DNA from: Mycobacterium sp. ITM-2016-00316
Lineage (GTDB): Bacteria > Actinomycetota > Actinomycetes > Mycobacteriales > Mycobacteriaceae
Assembly (NCBI RefSeq): GCF_002968335.2
Contig: NZ_CP134398.1
Coordinates: 1,426,001 to 1,490,000, forward strand
Reading direction: 5' to 3'
Length of the DNA: 64,000 bases
Below are positions 61,465-64,000 of this stretch, piece by piece. The translations under genes and the position numbers were made by a program. The notes beneath the pieces were generated by a model. The model did no database searches. It saw only the letters and a list, made by a program, of their open reading frames with translations, and was not told the origin of the DNA. Position 1 is the stretch's first letter. The number at the start of each line of letters is the position of its first letter.

Positions 61465-64000
61465 TTGGGTATGCGGCCCGCGGCACGAATGCCGCAGCTG
61501 ACACGTCGGAGCCGGGTTCTCATCGGCGTCGCGGTAGCTGTAGTCCTGTTGTTGTTGGTGGGCCCCCGGTTCATCGACGGGTATGTCGACTGGCTGTTCT
61601 TCGGCGAGCTCGGTTACCGCTCGGTGTTCACCACGGTGCTGTTCACCCGCATCGTGCTGTTCCTGGTGGTGGCGGTGTTGATCGGCGCGGTGGTCTTTGC
61701 GGCCATGACGCTGGCCTATCGCACCCGCCCGGTGTTCGTGCCGACCGTGGGCCCCAATGATCCGGTGGCCCGCTACCGCACCACGGTGATGAGCCGGCTG
61801 CGGCTGTTCGGTATCGGCATCCCGGTGTTCATCGGTCTGCTGGCCGGCATCGTCGCGCAGAGTTACTGGCCGCAGGTCCAGCTGTTCCTGCACGGCGGCG
61901 AGTTCGGGATCACCGACCCGCAGTTCGGCATCGACCTCGGTTTCTACGCCTTCGATCTGCCCTTCTACCGGCTGGTGCTGACCTACCTCTTCGTCGCAGT
62001 GTTCCTGGCGTTTGTGGCGAACCTGTTGGGCCACTACCTTTTCGGCGGTATCCGGCTGGCCGGGCGCTCCGGTGCGCTGAGCCGCGCGGCCCGCATCCAG
62101 CTGATCGCACTGGCCGGCACCCTGGTTCTGCTCAAGGCCGTCGCCTACTGGCTGGACCGTTACGAGCTGCTGAGCAACACCCGCGCCGGTAAGCCGTTCA
62201 CCGGTGCCGGCTACACCGATATCAACGCGGTGCTGCCGGCCAAGCTGATCCTGCTGGCCATCGCCGTCATCTGCGCGGTCGCGGTGTTCTCCGCACTGGT
62301 CCTTCGCGATCTGCGTATCCCCGCCATCGGTCTGGTGCTGTTGCTGCTGTCCTCCCTGGTGGTGGGTGCGGGCTGGCCGCTGGTGGTCGAGCAGTTCAGC
62401 GTCAAGCCCAACGCGGCGCAGAAGGAAAGCGAATACATCAGCCGAAGTATCACCGCGACCCGAGACGCCTACGGACTCACCGACGAGACGGTGACCTATC
62501 GCGATTACAGCGGCGATGCCAACGCGACGGCGCAGCAGGTCTCGTCCGACCGGGCCACCACGTCGAACATCCGGCTGCTCGATCCCACGATCGTCAGCCC
62601 GGCGTTCACCCAGTTCCAGCAGGGCAAGAACTTCTACAACTTCCCTGAGCAGTTGGCCATGGACCGTTACACCGGGCCGGACGGGCAGATCCGCGACTAC
62701 GTGGTGGCCGCCCGGGAGCTCAACCCGGACCGCCTGATCGACAACCAGCGCGACTGGATCAACCGGCACACCGTCTACACCCACGGCAACGGCTTCGTCG
62801 CCTCGCCGGCCAACACGGTGCGCGGTGTCGCCAACGATCCCAATCAGAACGGCGGATACCCGGAGTTCCTGGCGACGGTCGTCGGTGCCAACGGCAGCGT
62901 GGTGTCCCCGGGACCGGCGCCGCTGGACCAGCCGCGGGTGTATTTCGGTCCGGTGATCGCCAGCGCGGCCGCGGATTACGCCATCGTCGGCAAGAACGGC
63001 GATGTGGACCGCGAGTACGACTACGAGACCAACACCGAGACCAAGAACTACACCTACCAGGGCAGCGGTGGTGTGGGGATCGGCAACTGGATCAACCGCG
63101 GCGTCTTCGCGGCCAAGTTCGCCGAGCGGAACTTCCTGCTGTCCAACGTCATCGGTGAGAACAGCAAGATCCTGTTCAACCGTGATCCGGCGCAACGAGT
63201 GGAGGCGGTGGCGCCCTGGTTGACGACCGACAACGGGGTCTACCCGGCGATCGTCAACAAGCGAATGGTGTGGATCGTCGACGGCTACACCACGCTGGAC
63301 AACTATCCCTACTCGGAGTTGACCACGCTGTCGAACGCCACCATCGACTCCAACGAGGTGGCGGTGAACCGGCTGTTGCCGGACAAGCAGGTGTCCTACA
63401 TCCGCAATTCGGTGAAGGCCACCGTCGACGCCTATGACGGCACGGTGACGCTGTATGCCCAGGACGAGGCCGATCCGGTGCTGAAGGCGTGGATGTCGGT
63501 CTTCCCGGACACGGTGAAGCCGAACTCGGAGATCTCCGAGGAGCTGCGGGAACACCTGCGCTACCCGGAGGATCTGTTCAAGGTGCAACGCGCACTGTTG
63601 GCCAAGTACCACGTCGACGATCCCGTGCAGTTCTTCACGAACTCCGATTTCTGGGACGTGCCGCTGGATCCCAACCCGACGGCCAGCAGCTTCCAACCGC
63701 CCTACTACATCGTCGCCAAGGATCTGGCACGGCAGGAGAACGACTCGGCGTCGTTCCAGCTGACCAGTGCGATGAACTGGATCCGGCGTGACTTCCTGGC
63801 CGCCTATATCAGCGCGAGCTCGGATCCCGAAACCTACGGCAAGCTCACGGTGCTGACCGTCCCCGGTCAGGTCAACGGTCCCAAGTTGGCCTTCAACGCG
63901 ATCAGCACCGACACCGCGGTCTCCACCGAACTCGGGCAGATCGGTCGTGACGGCCAGAACCGGATTCGCTGGGGCAACCTGCTCACCTTGCCGATCGGCA
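61465..64000 (+). CDS. UPF0182 large membrane protein (partial, Rv3193c-like)
   Basis: The first about 845 codons of a gene of about 990 residues; the end is outside the window. The TTG at 61465, with GGAG 8 nt upstream, gives [17 protein letters not shown]; the ATG at 61471 is less well spaced. Seven or so N-terminal membrane segments lie in residues 15-320, followed by a large extracytoplasmic domain. Motifs include [20 protein letters not shown]0182 is conserved in Actinobacteria and cyanobacteria with no established function. The frame is intact throughout. Confidence 0.88.
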   Translation, partial: MGMRPAARMPQLTRRSRVLIGVAVAVVLLLLVGPRFIDGYVDWLFFGELGYRSVFTTVLFTRIVLFLVVAVLIGAVVFAAMTLAYRTRPVFVPTVGPNDPVARYRTTVMSRLRLFGIGIPVFIGLLAGIVAQSYWPQVQLFLHGGEFGITDPQFGIDLGFYAFDLPFYRLVLTYLFVAVFLAFVANLLGHYLFGGIRLAGRSGALSRAARIQLIALAGTLVLLKAVAYWLDRYELLSNTRAGKPFTGAGYTDINAVLPAKLILLAIAVICAVAVFSALVLRDLRIPAIGLVLLLLSSLVVGAGWPLVVEQFSVKPNAAQKESEYISRSITATRDAYGLTDETVTYRDYSGDANATAQQVSSDRATTSNIRLLDPTIVSPAFTQFQQGKNFYNFPEQLAMDRYTGPDGQIRDYVVAARELNPDRLIDNQRDWINRHTVYTHGNGFVASPANTVRGVANDPNQNGGYPEFLATVVGANGSVVSPGPAPLDQPRVYFGPVIASAAADYAIVGKNGDVDREYDYETNTETKNYTYQGSGGVGIGNWINRGVFAAKFAERNFLLSNVIGENSKILFNRDPAQRVEAVAPWLTTDNGVYPAIVNKRMVWIVDGYTTLDNYPYSELTTLSNATIDSNEVAVNRLLPDKQVSYIRNSVKATVDAYDGTVTLYAQDEADPVLKAWMSVFPDTVKPNSEISEELREHLRYPEDLFKVQRALLAKYHVDDPVQFFTNSDFWDVPLDPNPTASSFQPPYYIVAKDLARQENDSASFQLTSAMNWIRRDFLAAYISASSDPETYGKLTVLTVPGQVNGPKLAFNAISTDTAVSTELGQIGRDGQNRIRWGNLLTLPIG

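Noticed and set aside
61444..63696. A 750-codon open frame antisense to the UPF0182 gene
   Set aside because: Low-complexity His/Arg/Gln/Val-rich translation typical of an antisense shadow; the plus-strand frame is a conserved membrane protein.

Overview
The window is high-GC chromosomal DNA from a fast-growing mycobacterium (Mycolicibacterium type). From end to end it carries, in inverted orientation, the gene order I recall from M. tuberculosis between Rv3218 and Rv3193c: a DAG-kinase-like gene, a small membrane protein, GNAT, entC, gpm2, a ParA-like ATPase, a secreted propeller protein, rhlE, a ferritin-like protein, an MmpS-like protein, DUF3107, TetR, DUF3152, moeZ, a phosphotransferase-like protein, an alkyltransferase-like protein, lipV, adnA, adnB, a K+ channel, nudC, mrx1, uvrD2, whiB7, an ABC1 kinase, a cyclodehydratase-like protein, a DUF2342 protein, PDZ-Lon and UPF0182. 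Locus tags are from memory of the family order, not from a search. No rRNA, tRNA, CRISPR array, transposase, integrase or phage gene was seen.

Two catabolic blocks interrupt this backbone. Island A (about 0.3-16.0 kb) lies between the divergent Rv3218-like and Rv3217c-like genes. It holds a secreted M15 peptidase, a SEC-C protein, a LysR regulator, a CoA-transferase plus acyl-CoA dehydrogenase pair of unknown substrate, protocatechuate genes pcaHGBC with a divergent IclR regulator, an MHS-type transporter, and a quinate/shikimate set (qsuD, TetR, bifunctional 3-dehydroshikimate dehydratase, type II dehydroquinase). Together they would import quinate or shikimate, convert it to protocatechuate by way of 3-dehydroshikimate, and ring-cleave it as far as the beta-ketoadipate enol-lactone. 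The later steps (pcaD, pcaIJ, pcaF) are not in the window.

Island B (38.97-53.42 kb) sits exactly between the convergent 3' ends of nudC and mrx1. It reads as a complete ketone/secondary-alcohol route: zinc alcohol dehydrogenase (2-propanol to acetone), a biotin-independent acetone carboxylase (alpha, beta and gamma, plus a second HyuA-type ATPase subunit), a SCOT-type CoA-transferase and an acetyl-CoA acetyltransferase. A GAF/AAA+/Fis activator that has lost the sigma-54 contact loop is divergent from the carboxylase operon, and an IclR regulator is divergent from the CoA-transferase operon. The two HyuA-type subunits and a 262-residue protein of unknown function in the same operon are the least explained parts of the window.

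The remaining backbone is compact. It includes the mycobacterial double-strand-break resection motor-nuclease pair adnA-adnB, NAD(H) decapping nudC, mycoredoxin, helicase uvrD2, and the antibiotic-resistance regulator whiB7 with a 59-codon upstream ORF and a terminator in its leader. Small-scale features of interest are GAGCGAAGCGAC-type repeats inserted in frame in two proteins, two convergent gene pairs whose terminator hairpin holds a stop codon in its loop, and several palindromic candidate operators.
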